Assembly: GCA_013398175.1 (NCBI GenBank)
Contig: VZRZ01007768.1
Span: forward strand, 622,105-686,104
DNA: 64,000 bases
Reading direction: 5' to 3'
Source of the DNA: Climacteris rufus
Taxonomy: Eukaryota; Chordata; Aves; Passeriformes; Climacteridae
A program made the translations under genes and the position numbers. Every line of letters starts with the position of its first letter. Within the stretch, counting starts at the first letter, position 1. This document shows positions 12,301 to 22,018 of the stretch, in pieces. The notes below the pieces were generated by a model. It was not told where the DNA came from. It did not search any database and was given only the letters and a program-made list of their open reading frames with translations.

Positions 12301-15299
12301 CTGAAGGATAGAAGGAGAATTTTGGGGTGTGTGGTGCCCAAACCTCTGATCTGCATAAGCACAGCCCAGGTGCAGAGGGGGTGCACACCCAACTCCAGAG
12401 GATGACCATCATAAACCAACCTTTGTTTAGCATCTCCCTGGTTTTTGATCCAGATAAGAGAAAAGGCTGATAAGAAGCAGATCCACCTCTGGAGGGATCA
12501 TGACTGCAACCATCACTTCGCCCAATGGACATCTCAATTGCAGTAATCAAGTTTCATTGCTGGATACCTGAGTGATGATAGCTTTCCTCTCCACTATCTA
12601 CTCATCCTTTTTTCTCTTTCTTTCTTTTCCTTCTGTATTTTCTTAAGTGATATTTTTGTACTTTTATATTGTTATATATTTCTACAGATAATAACCAAAA
12701 TGGCTACAACACGTCCTTTCCATTGCAACCAAACTGTTCTAAAACAAACCTAAAAATATATGTGTATATACCAGTCATTCAGTGTCATTTCACTCTAATC
12801 CACCCCAAGGGAACTACTAACAAGAACCTTGTAACAACATTATTTTAAAAGTCCTTCTGGTGCCTGGTGCCCAGAGCTGGTGCAGGCTGACTTTCTCCAA
12901 GGGTCCAACCCAAGCTCTGGGGCTGCATCTTTGCTGGGGCATTTACTGGAAGTCACAACGTGAAGGAAGAGCACAGCAGTTCTCAGAACTCCCTCCTTTC
13001 TTACTATGCTACCTGAGTTTTTCACACAGATTCAGTCAAGGAGAATGCTTTCTAAATAAAATAGTTCCCAAACTAACCATGACTTCCCAAAGGATGTTAA
13101 CAAAACCAATACATGCTCAACATGACAGAAGATGACTGGCAAGGACACGTGGAAGAAAGTAAACCCGTAAGTGTCGTGAGCTCAGGAGGAAAGAGCTGTT
13201 TCCCATTACACAGCCCATTTCCCATAAATCTTAGCTTGAAGCAGTTAGTTCAATAGTGCCAGCCAGGCATTTGTTTTTTTCTGTACTGTTTTGAGTAATT
13301 CATGACTAAGAGGCCCAGCCCCACTGATAAGTACACAGAAGGCTCATTGCCCATGTTTTTCACCACTGCAGTTGACTTTTATGGAGTTGCTCCTGGTTTG
13401 CACCCATTAGGATGCTCTGACACATGACTGCAGATTGGCAGGCAGTCACACAGCTCCTCAGCAGCAGCAAGTGCCCAAGAGTGATGCAAGGCTCTGGCAG
13501 CAGAGGCTGGGTATGACATCATGTAGCTTGCAGTGAGAGAGGATGCATCTGTACCAGATTGCCTCATACCTCCTGGAGGCTGGAATGTTGTCCAGACAGC
13601 CATCACAGCTCCCAGTGCACGTGGGAGTGAACGTGTCTGACCGTCTGCTGTGCAGAATATGCCTTCCATGATTGCCCCTGGCTGTTTTAGGATGTTGTCT
13701 CCACTCACATCCAGCAATGCTGCAGCCAGCCAAGCTCCAAGCCCTGCCATGGATACACCAAGTACTGGAGCCTTACTCTGGCCAGTGCTTACCAACATCT
13801 CGTGCCATTTAGCTGTGCCAGTAACTCCACACCCAGTGAGGATGTTGTTCTGCAGCCACCAGAGCTAACTCACACGTGGGGTGGCACACGGCAGTGCTGT
13901 GCACCTGCGGGAGGTGCAGCGTGGGGTGGCACTGCCTGCTCAGAGATCTCCACCGCCAGAATCTCCACCCAACCCCAGCTGTGAGTAAGGATGAGATGCT
14001 CCTGCTGAAACCCAGGGTCCCTGCAGCAGCAAGTGACAATTTTTGGAGATGAGACCAAAGCCACAGAGGGGCAGAAGGAGGGAGGAGGTTGCACCTGCCT
14101 GTTTGAAGCCAGTCAGAAATCAGCTGCTGTCCCATGACCCTGCAAAAGCTGCTTCCCAGTAGCTGACCCAGCCCCTAAGGACCTCCACCCAGAGCCTCAC
14201 CTTGCATGTTGGTGTTGCAGACCAAAAACCTGCACTGGCTGTGTGCTGGCCTGCCAAGGACCTCCCATGTAGGCAAACACCCCATTCTCTTTCAAGAAAC
14301 AGCCCTTTTTTGTTGAGCTGTAACCTAGAGCCAAGGTATATTTAGTGCTTTTCTTTCACCTAAATCAAACAGTGGTTGGTACAGGCTTGGATGCAAAGAG
14401 GAAACAGGAGAAACAGCAGGGGTCATGTGGAGGGAGCTGGTTAAGCCCTTTGCAAGCAAGGGAAGGGTTGGTAGAGAAACATTGAACTTTGGAATGTTAC
14501 TGGTGATTAATAGTTCAAAACTTTCAGCAAAAGAAAATGTTTTAAAATATCGTATGTTTCATGAAGGTTTTATACCTGGCATTTTTTTCCAGTGGTCCCA
14601 AGTGTTTAATAACTTGTATTTATCTCCCCTTTAATCTGCCTTTTTGCTCATGAACCAGCTAAGAGAGGTCAAAGAGAAAGAGTGAAAGAGCACTTTTGGC
14701 AAAGGGAAGCTTTAAATGTGTCACATTTAATAGGAGTAGTTAAGTACACAAAACCCCAGGATCTAGAGAGGGCTTTGTGGAGGGAGATTAATTTGCATAT
14801 CTATTGGGTAACTTTCCTAATTATCTTTTTGTTGTTGATGTTCTTACTTCCTTTACTGTATGGCTGAGTATTAAGGCATTTCCTCTGCCATCTAGGGCAT
14901 GGTTGACACAGTTCACTGCAGAGCTGGGACCCTAGAGCACAGACCAGTTGTTGAGAGTGCTGCAAGCTCCGTGTCGTGCCAGGAGTGAATTGTTAGGGAG
15001 AGACACCCACGGGGACTTGAACTTCTTTTTCCTTGTCTTTGCACTCACAACATTTTTATAGCCCACCAGATGACCTAAGCAGAGGCATGCTAGAGGTTAT
15101 TTGTGAATCCATGGATGGAGTTGAAACACAGAAGGTGAGAGTCAAAATCCTCTGGTTTCCAAGGCACCCTTTATTTCTGAAGTATTTGCCAGCACAGCTG
15201 GGCCAGGAAAAGCCTCTCTCTTGTGCAATCTTTTCAGTGATGACAATGTTTTACCACATCTTTTAAGGACTGACGTACTTTGCCATAAAATAAGAGGAG

Positions 15300-16565
15300 T
15301 AAATGCCCAAAGCCTGGAGGAAAGCAAATATTGCTCCAATCTTTAGGAAGAACAAGAAGGAGGACCCAACTACAAGCTGACCAGCCTCAACTGTATCCTC
15401 AGAAACCATTTACAGGTACATGAATAACAAGAAAGTCACCAGAAGCAGTCACTAGAAGTCAGCAGAGTTTCACTTAAGGGGAAGCCATGCTTGACCCACC
15501 TGACAAACTCATATGAAGAAATGGCTGGCCTGGACATGAGGGAAAAGGAGTGAATAGTTTCTACTTGCATGTCTGTGAGAACTTCAACACTGTCTTACAT
15601 TAGGTCCCCATAGACAAGCTGCTGATGTGTGGGTGAGTGGAGGTGACAGCAAGGGGGATTGAAAACTGGCTGGATGGCTGGGCCCAGAGGGTGGGGATGG
15701 GTGACACAAAGTTGAGTTGGAAGCCAGTGGCTGCCTGTGTAGGGTCTGTACTTGGCCCAGTCCTGTTTAACAGCTTCATTGATGGATGAGGGGGAAGCAT
15801 GTACCCTCAGCAAGTTTGCAGACTACCCAAAACTATGAGGAGAGGGTGATATGCCAGAGGGTCACACTGCCATGCAGAGACCTCAACAGGCTGGAGAAAT
15901 GGGCCAACAGGAACCTCATGAAGTTCAACAAGGAGAAGTGTGAAGTCCTGCACCTGGGGAGGGATAGTCCCATGCACCAGGTTATGTTGGGGGCTACCCC
16001 ATCCATCAGTGGAAAACACTTTGACAGGAAAGGATCTGGCAGTCCTGCTGAATATGAACCAGGAACGTGCCTTTGTGACGAAAAAGGCAAATGGTACCAT
16101 GGGCTACATTACACAAAGTATTGCCAGCAGGTCAAGAGCCTTCCTCTCTACTCAGCACTTTTGGGGTCAGAGCTGGAGTGTTGAGTCCAGTTGTGCACTT
16201 TCCAGTACAAGGGAGATATGGACATCCTGGACAGACTCCAACAAAAGCTCATGAAAAATATTAAGGGTTGGAGTATCTTTCCTGTGAGGAAATTCTCAGA
16301 GAGCTGGGACTTTTCAGTGTGGAGAGAAGGCTCAAGGGGAATCTTATCAACACATGTAAATACCTGAAGGGAGGCTGCAGAGTAGTCAGAGCCAGGCTCT
16401 TTTTGGTGGTTCCCAGTGACAGGATGAGAGAAATAGGGACAAACTGAAACACAGAAGGTTCCCTCTGAATACTAGGAAACACCTTTTCACTGTGAGGTTG
16501 GCTGAGCACTGGCACAGGTTGCCCAGGGAGGTTATGGTGTCTCCACCCTCAGCCTCTGTTGAAGG
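15300..16565 (+). mobile_element. CR1: CR1 LINE, 5'-truncated, ORF2 end plus 3' UTR
   Basis: This is the largest CR1 non-LTR retrotransposon copy in the window, about 1.27 kb. It begins inside the reverse-transcriptase domain, with WRKANIAPIF-like coding at about 15,312, and runs through the end of ORF2 into the 3' untranslated region. That region shows 'gagagctgggacttttcagtg', 'ggagagaaggctcaagggg', 'ctgagcactggcacaggttg' and 'cccagggaggttatgg'. The copy ends near 16,560 without the terminal octamer repeats. A full CR1 is about 4.5 kb, so roughly the first 3 kb is absent, typical of incomplete target-primed reverse transcription. The frames are broken repeatedly. Confidence 0.93.
15306..16170 (+). 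pseudogene. CR1 ORF2 reverse-transcriptase remnant
   Basis: This is the decayed C-terminal half of the CR1 endonuclease/reverse-transcriptase protein, spread over several frames. Visible in order are WRKANIAPIFRK followed by KKEDP (about 15,312-15,365), GKPCLTHLTNSYEEMAG (about 15,480-15,530), NWLDGWAQRV (about 15,665-15,695), LGPVLFNSFID (15,751-15,783), FADY in place of the catalytic FADD box (15,815-15,826), and RLEKWANRNLMKFNKEKC followed by LHLGR (about 15,888-15,960). KDLAVL, KKANG and SIASRSR follow in a shifted frame up to about 16,140. Stops at about 15,390 and 15,538, frameshifts near 15,600 and 16,020, and the loss of the second catalytic aspartate show it is dead. The open stretch at 15,786-16,184 (132 codons) is a fragment of this pseudogene, not a host gene. 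Confidence 0.92.
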
Positions 16566-17515
16566 TAACCTTTTATCAACCCAACTTCAGAGCTGGAAGG
16601 ACAGTGATGAATTCCCACAAGACTTGGTGGCCACCAGTACCAGAGTATTTCTGTGGAAGCCAAGAGGACTGAGGGCAGGATAGGAGCTGGGGTTTACACA
16701 TCATTTTGGCCACGGTGGCTCCCCACTGCTTGCACTACCCATGGCTGCATCCTGGATGGAGAGGCTGCCTGTCACCACAGGCCTCTTCACCTTCCACCAA
16801 GCCACCATGGCCTGCCAACTTGCACTCAAATCCCCTGCTCTATATCAGTGTACTTATTTCTGTGGAGGAAGATGAGCAATTCAATTAATGCCAGTATTCA
16901 GCTCCTAAGAAAGTAGGCACTCTCACTATCAGATAAAGATTAATGCAGATCCTGTCCCTTTCTCAAGATTTTATTCTTGGCTGGCCTGACTCCTTGCATG
17001 GATGCAGCCTGCGTGTTTGAACAAGGAGCAACTATTTTTCAGGCATCTTTGGCTCCTGCTGTGCTGAGAGCTGTCCTTTGTTTTCTGCACCACTGTGGTG
17101 ATTGACAGATCTTGCACCCATGCCAGCGCCTGAAGCTCAAAAGCTGAGGATGCTGGGTGGGCTGGAGCTGGTGAACTGTGGGGACACAAATGAGCTGCTC
17201 TTCAGCACCCTCCAGCCATGTAAATTAGGAAAAGGAAGAAGCACAACTACAAACTCTTTCTAAAATACTGAGTTTTAATGCTAGCTGCCACTCAGCACCA
17301 GAGCCCACACTGTAATTTGAACAAAGGCTCCTAATATGGTGCCCACATCACAGCCCAGACTCAGCTGTGAGCTAGAGGTGATATCTGATGCTGTCTAAAT
17401 AGGGAAAGCCTGAACCCAGGCCACCTGGAAGGGATAGTCTGTGTTGATCCCAGCTCCAACTGGTTTGGAGTGACTGTGCTGCTCTTACCCATGGTACCAC
17501 TGCTGAGCCAAGACG
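16566..17515. other. unassigned sequence between CR1 and the retrovirus
   Basis: No gene or repeat is recognised. This stretch borders the outer edge of the left LTR. I could not find a target-site duplication shared with the sequence right of 22,018. Confidence 0.5.
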
Positions 17516-18242
17516 TGCAGAGAGGACTCCCTTGCCTTCTAAACTCCTTCTCAGAGAGCAGCCTGGGCACAGCTGGACCCAATCTTAGCCTCAGAGTTTG
17601 TCAACATTTTAAGTAATTTTGTTCCACAACATTGAAAGACGGCAAATCAGATATATTTACGTAAAATGAATTATTTATTATGAAAAATGATCGGACAAAT
17701 TATTATTCTGATACATTAATCAGAATTATTTCCTACACAGTATAAAAGCTAAAACTACTAGTAGGGTATAGTATAATATAGAGCACTATATTAATGCAAT
17801 TATATTAAAGCTAGTTAAAAAAAGCAATTGTTAAGTAGAGACTGATGTAACTCACCCATATCAACACTCGTGGGCAGGCCCTTTCTCTTAACCTTGAGGA
17901 GTTCCTTGATGGGTGTCCCCAAAACCCAAGGGAGGAATCTCCACACACTCCACACACAGGGATATGTGACAAGAATATGCCCGTTTGCAAGTGGGACTGG
18001 ATTTTACAGTATAAGGTGATTGACTGTCAGCCGTGTGTCTCCAGGTCAGCTGGGTTAGCTTAGCAAGGAAGGACACTTTACCTTATCTGCCACATCTGTA
18101 CCTCACTATCAGGATGACTCAGACTGGATTTAGTGTAACTCAACACCAAATGCAGCCCCTCTCAGCCCACCACGGATAGCCTTGCAAAGAGGGGGTTGTC
18201 CAAGCTTCTTGGCCATTTCCCAGGGCAGAGCATCCTGCTACA
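17516..18242 (-). repeat. left LTR (the 3' LTR in retroviral orientation), about 727 bp
   Basis: Homology with the right LTR is clear over two blocks. The first is 17,524-17,795, sharing 'ggactcccttgcc', 'cctcagagtttgtcaaca', 'aaaatgaattattt', 'cagtataaaagctaaaac' and 'tactagtag'. The second is about 18,212-18,242, sharing 'gcagagcatcctgctaca'. Between them about 410 bp (17,800-18,210) has no counterpart in the right copy. On the minus strand the element starts TGTAGCAGGATG. The left edge, possibly at TG of 17,516-17,517, is approximate. The extra segment is probably U3 sequence lost from the other copy, because a full retroviral LTR of 0.5-0.8 kb is more usual than 0.3 kb. Confidence 0.85.
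17674..17679 (-). promoter_or_regulatory. possible LTR polyadenylation signal AATAAA
   Basis: An AATAAA hexamer is present on the minus strand inside the left LTR, the copy where viral transcripts would end. The equivalent site in the right LTR reads AACAAA. The position before the final part of the LTR is compatible with an R-region signal, but no transcript evidence is available. Confidence 0.35.
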
Positions 18243-18251
18243 CTCCACCCT
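18243..18251 (-). promoter_or_regulatory. possible polypurine tract
   Basis: On the minus strand the bases AGGGTGGAG lie immediately before the TG that starts the long LTR. This is where a retroviral polypurine tract, the plus-strand DNA primer, is expected. It is short and interrupted by one T, so it is either eroded or coincidental. Confidence 0.4.
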
Positions 18252-18785
18252 GTGGCTACAGTCGATCATCTTTACCTCATGAAGTGGTGATGCATTACCT
18301 CTTGCCTCCATGCTATAAAAGCATCCACTGCATACATGTACATTATCACTAAATATGTGGAGATACATCAGTCTTCTAGGTTTGACTATTTTATCCTAAC
18401 TTATATCATTTGAAAAAAATGTTAGCTATATTATAATCATACCTTTTACATACAAAATTATTATAAAAATTGGTTAGAATTTAGGTAATATTAAATGGAG
18501 CATACTATAGAGTTAGCTATTGATTCTGGCAAGAAACTGATATTATTTCAATTTATGTACTTCTGGAATCATTAGTATCCTCATTTGTTGGATTAGGTAC
18601 TACACTCATATATGAAATGATTACTTATACAAAACAGTTTCTGATTAATAAGAATCTTATAACAACAGAGTGTAACATTAAATTCAGAATGCCTCTTGGG
18701 GTTGGGAATCATCAAGACAAGTCATCCCACCACTGATGTTCTCTATCCCTTTTCACTTGCTCTAGGAAAACGGTGCATTTTTTCC
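18252..18785 (-). other. ERV internal sequence, unrecognised (expected env 3' part)
   Basis: This AT-rich stretch lies between the polypurine-like tract and the env-like remnant. No frame is recognisable on the minus strand, and stop codons are frequent. By position it should be the end of env or a 3' non-coding region. Nothing in it confirms this. Confidence 0.4.
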
Positions 18786-19085
18786 ACATCATGATGGACA
18801 GTGATTAATGTTTTTCAGCTGTCTTTTTTCAGCTGTTGTACCAGTTTGTGTAGATTGGGATGTTCCAACAGTTTTTAACCAGGGTAATGTTAATTCCCAT
18901 AGGTCCTGATGCAGGACACCACAATCTACCAGTTGTAGAGGGACCCTTGTAGGCAGGTACACACTGGCCCATGAGACCTGTTGTGTTTCCAAGTTCAGGC
19001 TTCAGCAGCCCCCATTATTATTATCCACTGTAGTTCCAGGTGTTCCCATCAGGATGGTGATCAAGAGCAGCCATTGATCTGTAAA
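18786..19085 (-). pseudogene. env: possible env-like leader and N-terminal remnant
   Basis: On the minus strand, about 19,010-19,080 encodes a short hydrophobic leader-like stretch (DQWLLLITIL followed by MGTPGTT), then a stop. A 67-codon frame lies at 18,789-18,992. In a second frame the same DNA gives a cysteine- and tryptophan-containing stretch (GRLWCPASGPMGI, then an NIT glycosylation-type triplet, then NCW). The position directly after pol and the leader-plus-cysteine pattern fit the start of a retroviral envelope gene. No diagnostic env motif (furin site, fusion peptide, CX6CC) is visible, so this is tentative. It is broken and could not make a functional product. Confidence 0.3.
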
Positions 19086-19142
19086 ATAAAACAATATATA
19101 TCTTGGCAAGTGTGCCGGATGGGATAGGTTAATTTCCTTAGC

Positions 19143-19295
19143 TCAGAATGTGGGAAATATCAGTGGGAAACTGATTCTGTGTTGGTGGCCACTACAGTCA
19201 GCAGCCACCAGGGCCAGTGGTTCTCCAGTGTCCTTTAGAGTCAAAGGTACAATCCCAGTTTGGGGTAATTTGATCATGACTGGTTGGCCCATCTT
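19143..19295 (-). pseudogene. pol: possible pol stub, integrase C-terminal-like
   Basis: The RNase H frame runs into a TGA at 19,296-19,298 and then continues open in the same frame to a TGA at 19,143-19,145. The translation contains PVMIKLPQTGIVPLTL and ends IFPTF. Short basic-hydrophobic stretches of this kind are typical of the C-terminal domain of retroviral integrases. The catalytic integrase core that should lie between RNase H and this segment is not present, implying an internal deletion right at the junction. The assignment is by position and style only. Confidence 0.35.
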
Positions 19296-19560
19296 TCAGT
19301 TCTCCTGTAAGGTTTGATCATTGCCATGAGCGTTGATCCATCCCACGGGGATTGGTTGGGATTGAGTCTTTAACAACAACCATTTCCAATCTTCCTTCTG
19401 CCAAATCTCTTTTCCATTTACTTGCCAACCTATTGTTTCCCATTGACACAATCGCTGTGTGGCACCAGCCCAGACTGCATAAGAATCAACACATAGTTTA
19501 TTTGCTTTCTCTTTTACTGCCAGCAATACAGCTTTTAACATTCCCACCTGCGGAATATTA
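19296..19560 (-). pseudogene. pol: retroviral RNase H domain remnant
   Basis: This minus-strand open stretch encodes the C-terminal part of a retroviral RNase H. It has a MLKAVLLAV helix where the usual AELKAV helix sits, then CVDSYAVWAG (the TDSxAV box, catalytic Asp kept), then GWQVNGKEIW (the NGKEIW-type segment), and WINAHGND near the end (the VxAH box with the catalytic His and following Asp region). The glutamate of the AELKA box appears replaced, so catalysis would be impaired even in an intact protein. The domain lies downstream of RT in the correct retroviral order. It ends at a TGA. Confidence 0.82.
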
Positions 19561-20210
19561 AATTTCCCATTCCTTCTTCTACTACTTCCATTCCTGTCTG
19601 AACATTAAGAGCAACTGCTCTGTACACTGTTGATCTTTGTGCAATCCCATGTGGTGGAGCACTGCCCTTCTTAATACCGACTAGCAGGTTAAAAGATCCT
19701 TGGACTTGGACAGGTTGATGATGTTGAATTTTTTCTACTTATTTAAGAGCTCAGGTCAGAGACAATAATCCCTTTTCCTAGTCAAATATACATCTTCTCA
19801 GCATCTTTCAGTGCTGTGGAACTGAACCTTAATGGTCATTTGGGTCCATGTGAACTTTTCCAAAACATATTGCAGTAAGTCCCATGTTCAGCAAAACCCC
19901 ATTCAACTATTATAGGATTGCTGGGGTGAACAGGCCCGAGTGATTGATATGTTTTTAACTCTTCTATCAGTGTTGGCAAAGCCTTGATAATTTGTGGCTA
20001 TCAAGCTACTCCCAGGTCTCTTTTTTTTCTTCATTAATGTGTAAAATGGTCTTGCTATTATAAAAAAATCCAGGCACATGATTTCTCCAGCATCCTGAAG
20101 TATCCATTACCTTTTGAAGTTCGTAGTAAGAGTGGGTATAGCATCCATTTTTTTAATGGTTTCATCTGGGATTACAGCCTGACCAGCAACCCACCAGGTT
20201 CCTGGGAATT
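19561..20210 (-). pseudogene. pol: RT thumb/connection region, frame-broken
   Basis: This region links RT and RNase H on the minus strand and should encode the thumb and connection subdomains. Recognisable open pieces are around 19,870-19,960 (GPVHPSNPIIVEWGFAEHGTY) and about 19,560-19,740 (QGSFNLLVGIKK, then a short frame ending near 19,557). Stops and frameshifts between them show decay. The length, about 650 bp, is close to what an undeleted connection region would need, so the main damage here is point mutations and small indels. Confidence 0.55.
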
Positions 20211-20830
20211 TTACCTCTTTAGAGGGGCCTTGTCATTTAGTAGAGGCATTTCTATCCCCTTGCTATTTAATTTATTCCATCTATCTTCCTCTTCACCTCC
20301 TATCAACATACCATCAATGTATTGATAGATTTGTACTCCTTCCAGGATTTTTATTCGTTGAAGGAGTTCAGCTAAAGCATTGTGTGCTATGGTAGGTGAA
20401 TGCTTATAGCCCTGGGGCAGGCAATTCAAGGTGTGTTGTGTTCCTTCCCCAGTGAATGCAAATTTGGGTTTGTCTTCTTCCTGAAGCGGAACAATGAAGA
20501 ATATATCTTTTACATCAAAATCTGCCAACCACTCATGTGCAGCTGCTTGCAGGGCAGCAGTGAGGTTTGCAATGTTTGGGACGGCTGCAGTGAGGGGTCC
20601 TGTGTTAGCACTAAGTTGTCGATAATCAGCTGCTAAGTGCCGGCTCCCACCTGGTTTTCTTAGCAGCCAAACAGGATTATTATACGGCGAATATGTCCTA
20701 AACATAATACCCCTTTGTTCTAAATTTTTAATTAATTAATTTACCCCTTCTTCGGCTGCAAGAGGAATAGGGTACTGTTTGATATTAGTCACAGCAGAAG
20801 CAGGTAAAACTGCAGCCACTTTTAACAGAT
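20211..20830 (-). pseudogene. pol: retroviral reverse transcriptase remnant with altered YxDD box
   Basis: This is the fingers-palm part of a retroviral reverse transcriptase on the minus strand. It begins around 20,830 with TNIKQYPIP (the canonical entry motif). After an in-frame stop near 20,733 it is open from the Met codon at 20,705 to a stop at 20,211 (164 codons). That open part holds SPYNNPVW, LAADYRQL, AAVPNIANL, FDVKDIFF (first catalytic Asp present), PKFAFT, LPQGYKHSP and QYIDGMLIGG. The YxDD catalytic box at 20,310-20,321 reads YIDG, so one of the two conserved aspartates is lost and the enzyme would be inactive. The internal Met is not the true start, because pol is normally made by readthrough or frameshift from gag-pro. 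Confidence 0.92.
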
Positions 20831-20859
20831 TAATTTTTCTATTTTTCCAGAAAATTTAC

Positions 20860-21180
20860 TATATGGAGTTTTTTTTGGGCCCAAATGACCAGACATTCCC
20901 ATGTGGGAGCAATTGCCAAACTTCTCCTTTAAGGATATCATATCCTAAAATGTTTTCTTCATGATCTGCAATTGCAAATCTCTGTGAGATAATTAGTTTT
21001 TCCTCAGGTAACCATAAACAGACTTTGACAGTAAAACATACAGTAATTTGTTCTTTGAACTCTCTTAGACAGATTCTCTTTCTTTTAAAACTTAAGTTTA
21101 ATTTTTTAGCATTTGTGGGGGATGATCAGAGATACCTGAGCTGCTGTGTCAATTAAAAGTTCAAAGCTTTTTTCCTAGCT
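20860..21180 (-). pseudogene. pro: retroviral aspartic protease remnant
   Basis: On the minus strand, FELLIDTAAQVSLI spans about 21,127-21,170, with the active-site tetrad at 21,139-21,150 reading DTAA where retroviral proteases have DTGA or DTGS. The flap and C-terminal part follows, with ILGYDIL at about 20,928-20,948 (the conserved GxDxL box near the protease C-terminus), then a KGEVWQLLP stretch. The roughly 100-residue spacing fits a protease domain. There is at least one frame break between the two motifs (around 21,100-21,120). The Gly-to-Ala change in the active site and the break make it non-functional. It sits just upstream of RT, as in retroviruses. Confidence 0.82.
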
Positions 21181-21725
21181 CCTACTGGTGATTAGATGTG
21201 AGGCCAAGCCTTATTGGACCATGGAAAGAAAAGAATGCACTGGTGTCAAGGCCCAAATTTCACCCAGAGCTTAGAGGATTTTTTTCTTTTTGTGTTTCAA
21301 AAGGAAGGGGACGGGTTTAAATGCTGAGTTTGCTCTCCAGAATGATTCTCCCAGCCCATTTCTCTTGCATGGTTTACCACATCATGTAAGAGATCTGCCC
21401 ATGTAGGGATAACTCTCCTTGTGGATCTTGTGTAGCTTCATTATTCATTACATCTTTGATTTCATCTCGTCGCCTCAGTAAATACATTTTCTTTGTATTG
21501 TAGGGTCTCCCTTTAATAGAAATCTTAATAAATTAGGATCCACCTCTTCAGAGATCAGAATGTCTCTGTGTGCTTGTCTGTGCATGGCCTGCAGGCACGC
21601 TGCCTTTGCAACAGCGGCAAAGATTTGGGTAGCTGACCCTATGGGTATGGAAGTATTTCCTCTTTCCAGAACATTTATTCCTCCTGCCCAATAGGAAACC
21701 CTGCTGGCTACTGAATGGGGTCCAT
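21181..21725 (-). pseudogene. gag: gag remnant and leader, heavily deleted
   Basis: The minus strand between the right LTR and protease is only about 0.55 kb, far short of a complete gag (about 1.5 kb). One open stretch (about 21,510-21,670) reads TQIFAAVAKAACLQAMH and continues to a LLRFLLKGDPTIQRK segment. A later piece (about 21,390-21,480) includes GDEIKDVMNNEATQ. These are compatible with a capsid C-terminal region, but no Cys-His zinc knuckle or major homology region is evident. I could not identify a convincing primer-binding site beside the LTR. Confidence 0.5.
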
Positions 21726-22018
21726 TGGCAGGACTCCCTTGCCATCTAAATTCCTCAGAGAGAAACTTTGGGGCGGCAGGGTCCAGTCTCAGCCTCAGAG
21801 TTTGTCAACAGTTTAAACAACTTTGTTTTGATGGCAAATATTTCTATAAAATGAATTATTTGTTATGACAAATTCTTAGACAAAAGATCTTAATCAGAAT
21901 TTTTTACTACACAGTATAAAAGCTAAAACTACTAGTAGTATACAGTATAATACAGTGCACTATACTATACACTGTTCGAGTTGCATGACCACATTCCAAG
22001 GCAGAGCATCCTGCTACA
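21726..22018 (-). repeat. right LTR (the 5' LTR in retroviral orientation), about 293 bp, internally deleted
   Basis: This copy shares with the left LTR 'ggactcccttgcc', 'cctcagagtttgtcaaca', 'cagtataaaagctaaaac', 'tactagtag' and the terminal 'gcagagcatcctgctaca'. It lacks the roughly 410 bp found at 17,800-18,210 of the other copy, apparently through a deletion joining positions near 21,975-21,990. Numerous substitutions and small indels separate the two LTRs, so the insertion is not recent. The gag-pol remnants begin just to its left. Confidence 0.85.

Larger units (their letters stand above)
8691..15299. other. unassigned non-coding sequence with GC-richer patches
   Basis: No gene is recognised. 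GC-richer patches at about 9,400-10,160, 11,500-12,560 and 13,380-14,270 carry many overlapping open frames on both strands (up to 173 codons at 12,029-12,550, minus). None shows a recognisable domain, and opposite-strand frames are equally open, which argues for composition, not coding. Short repeats are listed separately. Confidence 0.5.
17516..22018 (-). mobile_element. endogenous retrovirus, degraded and internally deleted, minus strand
   Basis: This is a provirus read right to left. The short LTR (about 21,726-22,018) is followed by gag traces, protease (about 20,870-21,180), reverse transcriptase (about 20,211-20,830), RNase H (about 19,296-19,560), a possible integrase C-terminal stub, an env-like leader, a purine-rich tract and the long LTR (17,516-18,242). 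LTR homology at both ends plus ordered pro-RT-RNase H motifs in between make the identification firm. The internal region is only about 3.5 kb, against 6-8 kb for a complete provirus, so most of gag, the integrase core and most of env are lost. The wording of the RT (NNPVW, ADYRQL, LPQGYKHSP, AHNALAELL, QYID boxes) suggests a class III (ERV-L-like) or related avian lineage. That is an inference from motif style only. Confidence 0.92.

Noticed and set aside
12029..12550. Longest open frame in the window (173 codons, minus)
   Set aside because: Opposite-strand and offset frames over the same GC-rich DNA are almost as long. The translation shows no recognisable domain, repeat or signal, and no splice context supports it.
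13379..14135. Cluster of open frames on both strands, including a 139-codon minus frame with Ala-rich stretches
   Set aside because: The frames shift repeatedly and none matches a family I know. It could be a decayed gene piece, but I cannot support that. A protein similarity search would decide.
15786..16254. 132- and 104-codon plus frames that look protein-like
   Set aside because: They are real coding ancestry but belong to the dead CR1 reverse transcriptase, so they are not listed as genes.
17738..17750. TATAAAA box on the plus strand in both LTRs
   Set aside because: It points opposite to the retroviral reading direction, so it is probably not the LTR promoter. It is conserved between copies only because they are LTR duplicates.
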